Source: JAFGPS01 sp964628465 | GTDB lineage: Bacteria > Planctomycetota > Phycisphaerae > Sedimentisphaerales > Anaerobacaceae | Reading direction: 5' to 3' | DNA: 64,000 bases | Assembly (NCBI GenBank): GCA_964628465.1 | Contig: CAZVOA010000001.1 | Span: 124,001-188,000, forward strand | Shown: positions 25,421-34,245 of the stretch, piece by piece | Numbering within the stretch: position 1 is the stretch's first letter | How the letters are laid out: every line of letters starts with the position of its first letter | Notes under the pieces: generated by a model | Seen by the model: the letters and a program-made list of their open reading frames with translations, nothing else | Told to the model about the DNA's origin: nothing | Database searches by the model: none | Made by a program: the position numbers and the translations under genes

Positions 25421-26392
25421 CTAAGAATCATTGTGGATATTAGCTTTGAAATATTTTTTCCCGTCAATATTTTCAGAGCTAATACGATTGAGCTTGATAA
25501 GTTCGCTTATATATTTTACTGCTTCATTGTGGTGCAAATTCATTGAAGAGCATATATCGTCCAGTGAGCATGGCCTGCGTTTCAGCATTGATAACAAGGT
25601 TTCCGTTATAATATTATCCTGCTTTAATGCCGCTTCATGCTTATTATCTGAATTGTCACTCCGGGCGAAATCGGCAATTACCTCACAACCATGCCCTATT
25701 TCAACAGCAATCTTTTGCAGTTTTTCAGCACTAAGCTTCTTAACCCCCTCTTCTGTCGTTGGTCTTACAGCGGTATTTAGCTGAACTTTATCCGGCTGAA
25801 TTCTATTTACGGCGGCTTTTATTTTTGTTATCTGCTCAGAATTGGAATTAATTGACTCGACAAGGAAAACCTCAAGCCAAATCTGACCTGAATATTCTTT
25901 TCTGAACTCACACAAACCAGAAATCAGTTTTTCAATGCTAATATCAGGGTGAGGTCTGTTTATTTTCAAAAAAACCTTCTCGTCACCTGCGTCAAGCGAA
26001 GGAAGTACAACATCAGCTTTGGCACAATCTTCACGAACATCCTTCATATAAAGTAATGTGCCGTTGGTTACGATAGCCACTGGAATATCTGTGATTTTCT
26101 TTATTTCATCTATTATGTAACCCAACTGCGAATTTAAAGTCGGCTCGCCTGAACCGGCAAGAGTAATATAATCAGCTTCAAGACCCTGCGACAAAGCATT
26201 GGAAAGTTCATCAATTATCAATTGTGCTGGTAAATATTCCTTTCGTTCGATTGTTGTATTGGTAGTTTTCCCTACCTGGCAATATATACAATCCAATGTA
26301 CAGACTTTGGCCGGTACGATATCGACACCCAAACTCCTGCCGAGTCTTCTTGAAGGAACAGGACCATATAAATATTTTCTTTCTTTATTCAA
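25421..26392 (-). CDS. Radical SAM protein (COG0731-like)
   Basis: This 323-residue protein has the radical SAM cluster motif CTLDCIYC (C-x3-C-x2-C) after the N-terminal YGPVPSRRLGRSLGVDIVP. That combination marks the COG0731 group related to wyosine-synthesis enzymes. The SAM-binding Gly-rich stretch LAGSGEPTLN follows. The C-terminal 70 residues look like a winged helix (LLSMLKRRPCSLDDICSSMN). In bacteria the reaction of this group is not established. It lies 21 bp downstream of kdsA on the same strand. Confidence 0.85.
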   Translation of the reverse strand: MNKERKYLYGPVPSRRLGRSLGVDIVPAKVCTLDCIYCQVGKTTNTTIERKEYLPAQLIIDELSNALSQGLEADYITLAGSGEPTLNSQLGYIIDEIKKITDIPVAIVTNGTLLYMKDVREDCAKADVVLPSLDAGDEKVFLKINRPHPDISIEKLISGLCEFRKEYSGQIWLEVFLVESINSNSEQITKIKAAVNRIQPDKVQLNTAVRPTTEEGVKKLSAEKLQKIAVEIGHGCEVIADFARSDNSDNKHEAALKQDNIITETLLSMLKRRPCSLDDICSSMNLHHNEAVKYISELIKLNRISSENIDGKKYFKANIHNDS

Positions 26393-26413
26393 AATACAAC
26401 CCCAATCAGGAAA

Positions 26414-27235
26414 TTACTCTCGTACTATTTCAAAAATTTTCTTACAGGTTATCAGTAGATTTTCAAGCCATTCTATCGGCATGACACATGCAGCGTCGGA
26501 CTTTGCTTTTTCTGGATTATCGTGAACCTCTAAAAACAAGCCGTTTGTTCCGGCGGCGATAGCGGCTTTGGCAAGTATTGGCGCCAATTCTCTGCTTCCG
26601 GCACTTGCATTTCCCAATCCGCCCGGCTGCTGCGTACTGTGAGTCGCGTCAAAAATAACCGGGCAATCGAGCTGCTTCATCGCTTCGATTGATGACATAT
26701 CGTTGACAAGACGATTGTAGCCGAAGAAAGTGCCGCGCTCGGTAAGCATTATTTTTTCATTATCGCACGAACGAATTTTTTCCACTACATTTTTCATCTC
26801 AGCAGGAGAAAGAAACTGCCCCTTTTTTACATTTACAGGTTTACCGGTTTCGGCACATGCACAAAGCAAATCAGTTTGCCTGCATAAAAAAGCAGGAATC
26901 TGGAGACAATCAACAACTTCGCCAACTTTCTTTGCCTGAGAAGTTTCATGAACATCAGTCATTACCGGAAGTTTGGTTTGCCTGCGAACTTCTGCGAGAA
27001 TCTCAAGTCCTTCTTCCATACCAGGCCCGCGAAAACTGTATTTACTCGAACGATTCGCCTTGTCAAAACTTGCCTTGAAAATTATTCCGATATTTGTATT
27101 GCGGCTTATAGAAACAAGTCGTTTAGCAATCTCAATGCAATGTTCCAGACTTTCGATTACACATGGTCCGGCCATCACAAACAGAGGTGTATTCATTCCT
27201 ATTTCTATATTACCAATCTTAAAGTTTTTGCTCAT
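26414..27235 (-). CDS. kdsA: 3-deoxy-8-phosphooctulonate synthase
   Basis: This 273-residue TIM-barrel enzyme joins arabinose-5-phosphate and PEP to form KDO-8-phosphate for lipid A core. Motifs seen are FVMAGPCVIES, FKASFDKANRSSKYSFRGPG, TDVHE, QIPAFLCRQTDLL, VKKGQFLSP, LTERGTFFGYNRLVNDM, FDATHSTQQPGG and EVHDNPEKAKSDAA. It is full length. Its presence implies an LPS-type outer membrane. No other KDO genes are nearby. Confidence 0.96.
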   Translation of the reverse strand: MSKNFKIGNIEIGMNTPLFVMAGPCVIESLEHCIEIAKRLVSISRNTNIGIIFKASFDKANRSSKYSFRGPGMEEGLEILAEVRRQTKLPVMTDVHETSQAKKVGEVVDCLQIPAFLCRQTDLLCACAETGKPVNVKKGQFLSPAEMKNVVEKIRSCDNEKIMLTERGTFFGYNRLVNDMSSIEAMKQLDCPVIFDATHSTQQPGGLGNASAGSRELAPILAKAAIAAGTNGLFLEVHDNPEKAKSDAACVMPIEWLENLLITCKKIFEIVRE

Positions 27236-27246
27236 ATACCTTCCTT

Positions 27247-27283
27247 CGAGTTTTGAGGACTAAGAACTCAAAACCAAGAACTA
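27247..27283. repeat. Heptad-periodic palindromic element, copy B
   Basis: The short gap between the lipid kinase and kdsA holds heptamers CGAGTTT, TGAGGAC, TAAGAAC, TCAAAAC and CAAGAAC in succession. An 8-bp inverted repeat (GTTTTGAG 27250-27257, CTCAAAAC 27267-27274) is embedded in it. It shares the seven-base step and the AGT-left/ACT-right words of the elements at 949, 32371 and 63325, but is the shortest. Confidence 0.5.
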
Positions 27284-27287
27284 ATTA

Positions 27288-28232
27288 TTATCCTATTGCT
27301 CTTTTAATTCTCGTCCTCATTCCGGCGGGTTTTGCACCTTCCGGAACTATGCACTGAACGGCATTTGGAATTATCTTTATTTCTGCCGGCAAATCCGGTC
27401 CGGGATCACCATCTATTTCACATTTAATACGATTAGTTTCAGACTTGATTGAAATTTTCCTGCCCTGACGATATATAACATCTCTACATTTAGAGTGATG
27501 TTTTAAAACCGTCATAATCGAATGTTTGACAAGATGGCTTTGCGAGCCGCATTTATATATACATATATCCAGCAAGCCGTCACTGAAATCCGCGTCATGC
27601 AAAATTTGCAGACCTATCGCATACCGAGAAATATTACCTACAAAAACAAGACACGGACCGCTATAAACTTCTTCACCGTCAATTGTAATGCACATCGGAT
27701 CGAATTTATAGTTCCAGAAACTTCGCCATATAGGCCAGAAATAATCATAGTGATCGATATGCCCGGAACGCTGCTCATTCATTCTATGTACAACTTCGCC
27801 GTCATAGCCAAAACCGGCAATCGAAGTAAAACATCTGCCGTTTATATTGCCCAAATCAAGCGGCCTTATGTAACAGGCGTTAAACGTTTTTATAATGGAT
27901 TCGAGCTTGCCGTCAAAACCCAATTCATTCGCCAAAAGATTTTCAGTTCCACCCGGTAAAATAAGCAGCGGCGTATTGCTTCCCTCAAGACCATGCGTTA
28001 CTTCCCGTATGGTTCCATCGCCGCCAATAGCAACAACCATAGCACAATCTGGATCACCTGCTGCTTCAGCCGCCAATTCACAGGCGTGGCGAAGAGATTT
28101 TGTAAGATTTATTCTTACATCAAATCCCTGTTTTATCAGGTATTTCTCGAACCTGATCCAAACTAATTTCCCGCTCATTGCTCCTGATTTGGGATTAGCG
28201 ATATATTTAATATAACCATCATCTGGTTTCAT
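27288..28232 (-). CDS. Diacylglycerol-kinase-family lipid kinase
   Basis: This 314-residue protein has the DAGK catalytic domain: NPKSGAMSGKLVW at the N-terminus, the nucleotide-binding VVAIGGDGTIREV, and LLILPGGTENLLANELG. The C-terminal beta domain follows, with GFGYDGEVVHRM and CEIDGDPGPDLPAEIKI. Family members phosphorylate diacylglycerol or related lipids at the inner membrane (YegS/DgkB type); substrate specificity is not visible. It is followed by kdsA and preceded by the CYTH gene on the same strand. Confidence 0.9.
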   Translation of the reverse strand: MKPDDGYIKYIANPKSGAMSGKLVWIRFEKYLIKQGFDVRINLTKSLRHACELAAEAAGDPDCAMVVAIGGDGTIREVTHGLEGSNTPLLILPGGTENLLANELGFDGKLESIIKTFNACYIRPLDLGNINGRCFTSIAGFGYDGEVVHRMNEQRSGHIDHYDYFWPIWRSFWNYKFDPMCITIDGEEVYSGPCLVFVGNISRYAIGLQILHDADFSDGLLDICIYKCGSQSHLVKHSIMTVLKHHSKCRDVIYRQGRKISIKSETNRIKCEIDGDPGPDLPAEIKIIPNAVQCIVPEGAKPAGMRTRIKRAIG

Positions 28233-28249
28233 AAACTAAAAGATTCCAT

Positions 28250-28789
28250 TCACTTTTTATTTTCCTGATGAAGCTTTTCAGCAATTAATGCCGCATAACT
28301 TTTCGTAATATTCGGTAATTTTTCCAGACCTAAATTTTTCTGCACATCATTTATTATTTTCTCATTTGGTCCTTCAATCTCCACAAAATTGCCGAGCAGT
28401 TTCAGCGTATCCAAAGCAACTTCGCATCCTCCCAACTTCCAGAAGCCGCGAGTTTTTTCTACTATAAGTCTTTCCACATATCCCAAAGCGGATAGAATTT
28501 CTTTTACAGAATCTCCATTAGCAACCTCTGTTTCAATTTCACGTCTTTTCTTCAAGTTGCTTTTCTCTTTTGCGCCTTTGTAAGTTAATATGAACTTTAT
28601 CTGGCCGTTCATCACCTGCTTTCGCAAGCGAAGACAGCTATCATTTTTAGACAAACTCTCATCAGCGGCATCGAACAATATATCTTCCTGTAATTGCTCA
28701 CCGACGTATTCTGCGCCAAGCTCAATGAGCCTGCTCCTGACTTCATCGTGTAATTCGACTTTTATTTTTGCTTCTATTTCAGTGTACAT
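28250..28789 (-). CDS. CYTH-domain protein (class IV adenylate cyclase-like)
   Basis: This 179-residue protein begins with the ExExK signature (EIEAKIKV) of the CYTH superfamily, and has LRLRKQ, FILTYKGAKEKS, KRREIETEV and FVEIEGPNEKI. The length and pattern match the CyaB/thiamine-triphosphatase-like group acting on triphosphate substrates. True adenylate cyclase activity is rare in this group. Its start touches the stop codon of leuS, so the two are co-transcribed. Confidence 0.88.
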   Translation of the reverse strand: MYTEIEAKIKVELHDEVRSRLIELGAEYVGEQLQEDILFDAADESLSKNDSCLRLRKQVMNGQIKFILTYKGAKEKSNLKKRREIETEVANGDSVKEILSALGYVERLIVEKTRGFWKLGGCEVALDTLKLLGNFVEIEGPNEKIINDVQKNLGLEKLPNITKSYAALIAEKLHQENKK

Positions 28790-31342
28790 TTATACCACTA
28801 TATTAACCAAACGCGATTTGATAACAATAACTTTCTTCGGATTCTTTCCGTCCAAAGCATCTTTCACTTTGTCACTGTTCAGCGCGGTTTGTTTAATTTG
28901 TTCTTCATCAGCATCCGCGGGAACAACTATTTTGTCTTTTATTTTCCCGTTGACCTGAATCGCCAATTCGATTTCTTTTTCCTTGATAAGTTCATTATCA
29001 TATAGCGGCCAAGGCTCATAAGCGAGAGTATCATTATGTCCGAGCGTCTGCCATAACTCCTCGGCAATATGAGGTGCAAACGGCGCCAGAATCAGCACAA
29101 TCTGTTCGACTGCTTTTTTCGGAACGACATCAAGTTTCGACAAATGATTTACAAAAATCATCATCGCGCTTATCGCGGTATTGAATCCGAAACTCTCTAC
29201 ATCATCTCCGACTTTCTTGATAGTCTGATTCAGCAATCGAAGAGTTTCTTCATCAGCCTGCGCATCTTTTACATTACTATTCAGTCCGCCGGCATCCTTT
29301 TCCACTACCAAACGCCAGAGCTTATAAAGAAAACGATGAACACCTTCGACGCCCTGCATACTCCAGGGTTTCATCGCTTCAAGCGGGCCCATGAACATTT
29401 CATACAGCCGCATAGAGTCTGCACCGTAATCGTTAATGACTTTGTCAGGATTAACAACATTGCCGCGTGACTTACTCATTTTCTGGCCGTCTTCGCCGAG
29501 AATCATTCCCTGGTTGACAAGTTTTTTGAACGGCTCTTTAACCGTAACATATCCGCAGTCATAAAGAAATTTATGCCAGAACCTTGAGTAAAGCAAATGC
29601 AATACGGCGTGTTCCGCTCCGCCGACATATAAATCAACCGGCATCCAGTATTTTTCTTTCTCCGGATCCCAGCCCTTTTCATTATTATCAGGATCGAGAT
29701 AACGCAGGTAATACCAGCAGCTTCCCGCCCATTGCGGCATCGTATTAGTTTCACGGACAGCTTTTGTTCCATCAGGTAAAGTAACATTTACCCAATCGGC
29801 AACTTTTGCCAGCGGCGGCTCACCTGTGCCGGATGGTTTGTAATTATCAATCTTCGGCAATTCCAATGGCAAATCTTTTTCAGAAAGACTCAATATTCGC
29901 CCATCTTCAGTATGCACTATCGGGAATGGCTCGCCCCAGTATCTTTGCCTGCTGAAAAGCCAGTCGCGCAGTTTGTAATTAATCGCTTTATTACCCTGGC
30001 CAATTTCTTCGAGCCATTTGGTAATTTTTTCCTTGAATTCAGGAGTTCTCATGCCGTTGAATTGGCCGCTGTTTACCGCTATTCCATCACCGGCAAAACA
30101 CAACTTGCCCTGCTTTACCAATTCTGATTGTTTTTCATCTTCCGGCTGAACGACCTGAATTATCGGTAAATTAAATTTTGTCGCGAATTCATAATCCCTG
30201 TCATCATGCGCAGGTACGGCCATAATCGCGCCTGTTCCATAGCTAATAAGAACATAATCGCTTATCCAGATTGGAATCTTTTGATTATTAACCGGATTAA
30301 TCGCGTATGCGCCGATAAATTCACCCGTCTTGTTCTTAGCTAAATCGGTACGGTCCAAATCACTTTTACGTGCCGCTTCTTCACGATACTTTTTAACCGC
30401 TTCTTTTTTATCCGTACTCGTAAGAATATCAACCAGCCTGTGCTCCGGCGCCATTACCATATAAGTAGCGCCGAACAAAGTATCTGGTCTTGTAGTGAAA
30501 ACGCGAATCGTTTCGTCTGAGCCATCTACTTTAAAATCAACGTTTGCCCCGATACTCTTGCCAATCCAGTCCTGCTGCAATTTCTTAATTGAATCCGGCC
30601 AGTCAACTTCGGATAAATCATCTATAAGCCTCTCGGCGTATTCAGTTATCTTGAGCATCCATTGGCGCATTGGTTTGCGAAATACGGGATGGCCGCCCCG
30701 CTCACTTACGCCGCCTACTACTTCTTCATTCGCCAAAACAGTTCCGAGAGCCGGACACCAGTTTACGGCTACTTCATCTTCATACGCAAGGCGGTGGTCA
30801 TCTATGTATTTACGCTTTTCCTGCTCGCTCAATCCTTTCGGAATCGGCAATTGCTTAATTGGTTTTGCTTTCTGCTCTGTTTTATCGAAGTAGCTATTGA
30901 ATAATTTCAGGAAAATCCATTGCGTCCATTTGAAATACTTCGGATCAGTCGTATTTACTTCCCTGTCCCAGTCGTAGCTGAAACCGAGCGATTTTATTTG
31001 CCTTCGAATATTATCAATATTCTTTTTCGTTGTTGCTTCCGGCGCAGTTCCGGTCTGAATCGCATACTGCTCGGCGGGCAAACCAAACGCATCCCAGCCC
31101 ATCGGATGAAGAACGTTAAAACCCTTCATGCGTTTATAGCGGGCGACAATATCACTTGCGGTGTAACCTTCCGGATGTCCTACGTGCAAACCCTGACCGG
31201 ATGGATATGGAAACATATCCAGAACGTAATATTTTGGCTTTGAATCACAATCTTTAGCTTTAAAAGTTTTAGAATTCTCCCAAAACTCCTGCCATTTCTT
31301 TTCTATTTCGTTAAAACGATAAATTCCTTTATTCTCATTCAT
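28790..31342 (-). CDS. leuS: Leucyl-tRNA synthetase
   Basis: This 850-residue class I synthetase charges tRNA-Leu. The HIGH motif appears as PYPSGQGLHVGHPEG and the KMSKS motif as DGQKMSKSRGNVVNPD. The CP1 editing domain contains TTRPDTLFGATYMV and YGTGAIMAVPAHDDRD. The tRNA-binding C-terminal end is complete. The open frame extends 34 codons upstream, but Met at 31342 (MNENKGIYRFNEIEKKWQEF) is where the family begins. It is transcribed away from hom. Confidence 0.96.
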   Translation of the reverse strand: MNENKGIYRFNEIEKKWQEFWENSKTFKAKDCDSKPKYYVLDMFPYPSGQGLHVGHPEGYTASDIVARYKRMKGFNVLHPMGWDAFGLPAEQYAIQTGTAPEATTKKNIDNIRRQIKSLGFSYDWDREVNTTDPKYFKWTQWIFLKLFNSYFDKTEQKAKPIKQLPIPKGLSEQEKRKYIDDHRLAYEDEVAVNWCPALGTVLANEEVVGGVSERGGHPVFRKPMRQWMLKITEYAERLIDDLSEVDWPDSIKKLQQDWIGKSIGANVDFKVDGSDETIRVFTTRPDTLFGATYMVMAPEHRLVDILTSTDKKEAVKKYREEAARKSDLDRTDLAKNKTGEFIGAYAINPVNNQKIPIWISDYVLISYGTGAIMAVPAHDDRDYEFATKFNLPIIQVVQPEDEKQSELVKQGKLCFAGDGIAVNSGQFNGMRTPEFKEKITKWLEEIGQGNKAINYKLRDWLFSRQRYWGEPFPIVHTEDGRILSLSEKDLPLELPKIDNYKPSGTGEPPLAKVADWVNVTLPDGTKAVRETNTMPQWAGSCWYYLRYLDPDNNEKGWDPEKEKYWMPVDLYVGGAEHAVLHLLYSRFWHKFLYDCGYVTVKEPFKKLVNQGMILGEDGQKMSKSRGNVVNPDKVINDYGADSMRLYEMFMGPLEAMKPWSMQGVEGVHRFLYKLWRLVVEKDAGGLNSNVKDAQADEETLRLLNQTIKKVGDDVESFGFNTAISAMMIFVNHLSKLDVVPKKAVEQIVLILAPFAPHIAEELWQTLGHNDTLAYEPWPLYDNELIKEKEIELAIQVNGKIKDKIVVPADADEEQIKQTALNSDKVKDALDGKNPKKVIVIKSRLVNIVV

Positions 31343-31507
31343 CTGTAACAAACTGCTCCTAAAACAAAGATTTTCGAGATTATCGTAATACAATAAACCA
31401 GAAATCCCTAAAAATCCACAAAAAACCGATTTCCTTATAATCAAGATAAAACCGAAATCTGAAATGCCTGAGAAATATTAATACTGTGTTAATTTAATGG
31501 TTTTTAC

Positions 31508-31536
31508 TTGACTAAGAGGGATTTTTCGAGTCTAAT
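31508..31536 (+). promoter_or_regulatory. Promoter candidate for the hom operon
   Basis: TTGACT (31508-31513), a 17-bp spacer and TCTAAT (31531-31536) precede hom. The expected transcript starts near 31543, about 65 nt before the ATG. Both boxes match consensus at 5/6. No leader peptide with repeated Thr codons or riboswitch was seen in the short leader. Confidence 0.6.
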
Positions 31537-31607
31537 TCTGGGCTTAATAATATTATTCCAGAATAACATCTGGAAAGAACCTGCTTGAAGAACGAGAAAG
31601 AACCGTT

Positions 31608-33002
31608 ATGAATGAACGAATTGTAAAAGTAGGTCTCGTAGGATTCGGGACAATCGGCAGCGGCGTAGCAAAGCTGATACTTGAAGACGGCGATTCAATA
31701 GCCAAACGAATTGGTATCCGTCTTGAACTGGCTTGCGTTGTAGATATCGATACAACCACCCCTCGCCCGGTTAAATTGCCCGATGGAATTCTTACAAACG
31801 ACCTGAACAGGCTGCTGAACGATAAATCTATTGAAATAGCAATAGAGCTGATCGGCGGAACTACAATCGCAAAAGACGTTCAAATCAAAATGCTTAAGGC
31901 AGGGAAAAATGTTATTACCGCGAACAAAGCCTTACTGGCTAAGCACGGCAATGAACTGAGCCGCATAGCCAGGGAAAATAACAAGTGTATCGCTTTCGAG
32001 GCAAGCTGTGCCGGCGGAATCCCCCTGATTTCGACAATTCGCAGCGGCCTAACCGCTAATAATATCAACGCAATGTATGGAATCGTAAACGGAACCTGCA
32101 ATTATATCCTTTCAAATATGTCTGCTCGTGATGAAGATTTTTCAATTGCTTTGGCACAGGCACAGAAAAAAGGTTACGCAGAACTCGATCCAACGCTCGA
32201 TATAAACGGAAGCGACAGCGCGCATAAACTGGCAATTCTCGCTTCCATCGCTTTCGGATGTGAAATTAATCTCGAAGATGTTTATTGCGAAGGCATACAA
32301 CAAATTTCAAGAGATGATATTCGTAATGGAAATGAAATGGGCTATTGCCTGAAACTTCTTGCGATTGCAACTCGTGACTCGTCGAGCGTATCGCGTGATG
32401 CGTCCTGCGTATCGCGTGATGCGTCCTGCGTCGTGAGTATTGCGAATAAAGAACGCAATACGATTTCACTGCGAGTTCATCCTTCTTTTATTTCCAAAGA
32501 GAATCATCTTGCCCGCGTTGGCGGTCCATTCAACGCGATAAGTATATTCGGCAGCGCGGTTGGTCAGATTTTATTATACGGCAGAGGAGCCGGAATGATG
32601 CCGACAGCGAGCGCAGTCGTTGCGGACATTATTGATGTAGCTCTTGGCAATTCAAAAACTACATTCGAGAATCTCTCAATACGAAGCAAATCAGAAGCCG
32701 GAGTTTCGATTGAAACAATAGCCAATCAATCATGCAGATTTTATATAAGAATAATGTGCAAGGACCAGCCTGGCATAATGGCGCAATTAAGCAGGATTCT
32801 TGCCGAACAAAATATCAGCATATCCGGCGTATTACAGCATGAAGGAATAGGTCCAGACAATACCGTACCTGTTATAATTCTGACTCATACTACTGTTCAG
32901 AAAAATATTACCGCGGCCTTGAAAAGCATGGAGAAGCTTGAAGGAATAAGCGGCAAACCCGCATGTATAAGAATTGTTGATATACCGGAGGATAAGGATT
33001 AG
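31608..33002 (+). CDS. hom: Homoserine dehydrogenase with an in-frame repeat insertion
   Basis: This 464-residue enzyme reduces aspartate semialdehyde to homoserine. The NAD(P)-binding loop is VGLVGFGTIGSGVAK. Substrate-site motifs are EASCAGGIPLI, GIVNGTCNYILS, KGYAELDPTLDINGSDSAHKL and GRGAGMMPTASAVV, and a C-terminal ACT domain (FYIRIMCKDQPGIMAQLSRI) suggests feedback control by threonine. Between LKLLAIA and TISLRVHPSFI the protein carries about 25-30 extra residues including two copies of VSRDASC. These are encoded by a heptad-periodic DNA element (32371-32461) and lie where the family has a short loop. The stop overlaps the next start by 1 bp. Confidence 0.94.
   Translation: MNERIVKVGLVGFGTIGSGVAKLILEDGDSIAKRIGIRLELACVVDIDTTTPRPVKLPDGILTNDLNRLLNDKSIEIAIELIGGTTIAKDVQIKMLKAGKNVITANKALLAKHGNELSRIARENNKCIAFEASCAGGIPLISTIRSGLTANNINAMYGIVNGTCNYILSNMSARDEDFSIALAQAQKKGYAELDPTLDINGSDSAHKLAILASIAFGCEINLEDVYCEGIQQISRDDIRNGNEMGYCLKLLAIATRDSSSVSRDASCVSRDASCVVSIANKERNTISLRVHPSFISKENHLARVGGPFNAISIFGSAVGQILLYGRGAGMMPTASAVVADIIDVALGNSKTTFENLSIRSKSEAGVSIETIANQSCRFYIRIMCKDQPGIMAQLSRILAEQNISISGVLQHEGIGPDNTVPVIILTHTTVQKNITAALKSMEKLEGISGKPACIRIVDIPEDKD
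32371..32461. repeat. Heptad-periodic element, copy C, inside hom coding sequence
   Basis: Thirteen consecutive heptamers can be read: CTCGTGA, CTCGTCG, AGCGTAT, CGCGTGA, TGCGTCC, TGCGTAT, CGCGTGA, TGCGTCC, TGCGTCG, TGAGTAT, TGCGAAT, AAAGAAC, GCAATAC. The first nine have CGT at positions 3-5. A perfect 21-bp tandem duplication lies at 32386-32406/32407-32427, and a perfect 8-bp hairpin (GTATTGCG 32437-32444, CGCAATAC 32454-32461) at the right end. The frame of hom stays open through it. Confidence 0.8.
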
Positions 33003-34189
33003 TGGCAAAATACGTTATAATAATTCCGGATGGAGCCGCGGACGAACCTCTCGACATCTTTGAGGGCAAAACGCCTCTTGAGGCAGCCGCAACCCCGAAT
33101 ATGGACGAAATCTGCTCAGTCGGGAGACAGGGAACTGTACGAACTGTGCCAGATGGATTGGAAGCCGGAAGTGATGTAGCGCAAATGTCATTGCTGGGTT
33201 ATGACCCCAAAAGATATTATACAGGTCGGGCACCAATCGAAGCCATCGCAAGAAATATAAATCTTGGAGCAAACGACTGGGTGTTCAGATGCAATCTCGT
33301 TACTATGGCGGACAATAAGATGGCCGACCATAGTGCCGGGCATATTTCCACTCCTGAAGCGGAAAAATTGATAAAAGATTTAGATGATATGCTTGGTTCT
33401 GATAAAATGCGTTTTCATACAGGAGTCAGCTACAGGCATCTGTTGGTTTTCAAAAACGCGGATTTCGATGTACAGACATATCCGCCACATGACCATATAG
33501 GAACAGAAATAGACAAGATTCTTCCCCGCGGCAAAGGTGCTGATTCACTTATAGACCTGATGGCACGCTCACAACAATTTTTTGCCAACCATGAAATAAA
33601 CCAGGTCAGGAAAGACCTTGGAGAAAACCAGGTCAGTTCAATCTGGCTTTGGGGTCAGGGCAAAAGAGCGCTAATGGAAAGTTTCGAGAAGAAATTCGGG
33701 CTTAAAGGCGCGACTATTACCGCCGTGGACCTTGTAAGAGGATTATCAAAACTTATTGGTTTCGATTTGATTAACGTTCCCGGCGTTACCGGCTTTATTG
33801 ATACAAATTTCGTAGGTAAAAGCCAGGCGGCGATAGAAGCACTTGAGAAATACGATATTGTGTTTATACATGTAGAAGCGCCTGACGAAGCAGGTCATAG
33901 TGGAAACGCACAATTGAAAAAACAGGCAATTGAACTGATAGACAAGCATATTGTAGGGCCGGTCTTTCAAGCCCTGCAAAATTATGATAAATGGCGAATA
34001 CTTGTAATGCCGGACCACCCGACCCCGGTCAAAAGCTGTTCTCATTCGTCGGAACCTGTACCATTTGCTATGGCGGGATACGATATAACGGGTATCCTGA
34101 AAACCGGTTTCAGTGAATCAAACGCGGCAAAATCGGGATTAAAAATTGAAAATGGTTTTGAAATGATGGAATATTTTTTAAAAAGCTAA
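33002..34189 (+). CDS. Phosphoglycerate-mutase-like protein, proposed homoserine kinase
   Basis: This 395-residue protein belongs to the archaeal-type cofactor-independent phosphoglycerate mutase (alkaline phosphatase) superfamily. It shows IIPDGAADEPL at the N-terminus, SDVAQMSLLGYDPKRYYTGRAPIEA, NLVTM, HDHIGTEIDKILPRG, HVEAPDEAGHSG and MPDHPTPVKSCSHSSEPVPFAM with metal-binding Asp/His residues. A subgroup of this family has been proposed to be a homoserine kinase (TIGR02535 description). The position here, directly between homoserine dehydrogenase and aspartate kinase, supports that over a glycolytic role. The start is GTG, overlapping the hom stop by 1 bp (TAGTG), so translation is coupled. 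Confidence 0.82.
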   Translation: MAKYVIIIPDGAADEPLDIFEGKTPLEAAATPNMDEICSVGRQGTVRTVPDGLEAGSDVAQMSLLGYDPKRYYTGRAPIEAIARNINLGANDWVFRCNLVTMADNKMADHSAGHISTPEAEKLIKDLDDMLGSDKMRFHTGVSYRHLLVFKNADFDVQTYPPHDHIGTEIDKILPRGKGADSLIDLMARSQQFFANHEINQVRKDLGENQVSSIWLWGQGKRALMESFEKKFGLKGATITAVDLVRGLSKLIGFDLINVPGVTGFIDTNFVGKSQAAIEALEKYDIVFIHVEAPDEAGHSGNAQLKKQAIELIDKHIVGPVFQALQNYDKWRILVMPDHPTPVKSCSHSSEPVPFAMAGYDITGILKTGFSESNAAKSGLKIENGFEMMEYFLKS

Positions 34190-34245
34190 TAACTTGATAA
34201 TTTATTCAAAGTAACATATATTTACATTTTTTTAACGGGATATTT

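Noticed and set aside
25410..25440. Two inverted DnaA-box-like sequences (TTATCCACA and ATATCCACA) as a replication origin
   Set aside because: There are only two sites, one inside the coding end of the radical SAM gene, with no dnaA/dnaN or box cluster nearby. Chance or a minor DnaA site is more likely.
25327..25443. 38-codon plus-strand frame with a ribosome-like site
   Set aside because: It has no recognisable protein features, overlaps the end of the opposite radical SAM gene, and is very A+T-rich; it is probably not a gene.
32371..32461. CRISPR-like array
   Set aside because: The repeats are 7 bp (one 21-bp duplication) without spacers, lie inside a coding gene, and no cas genes are present.
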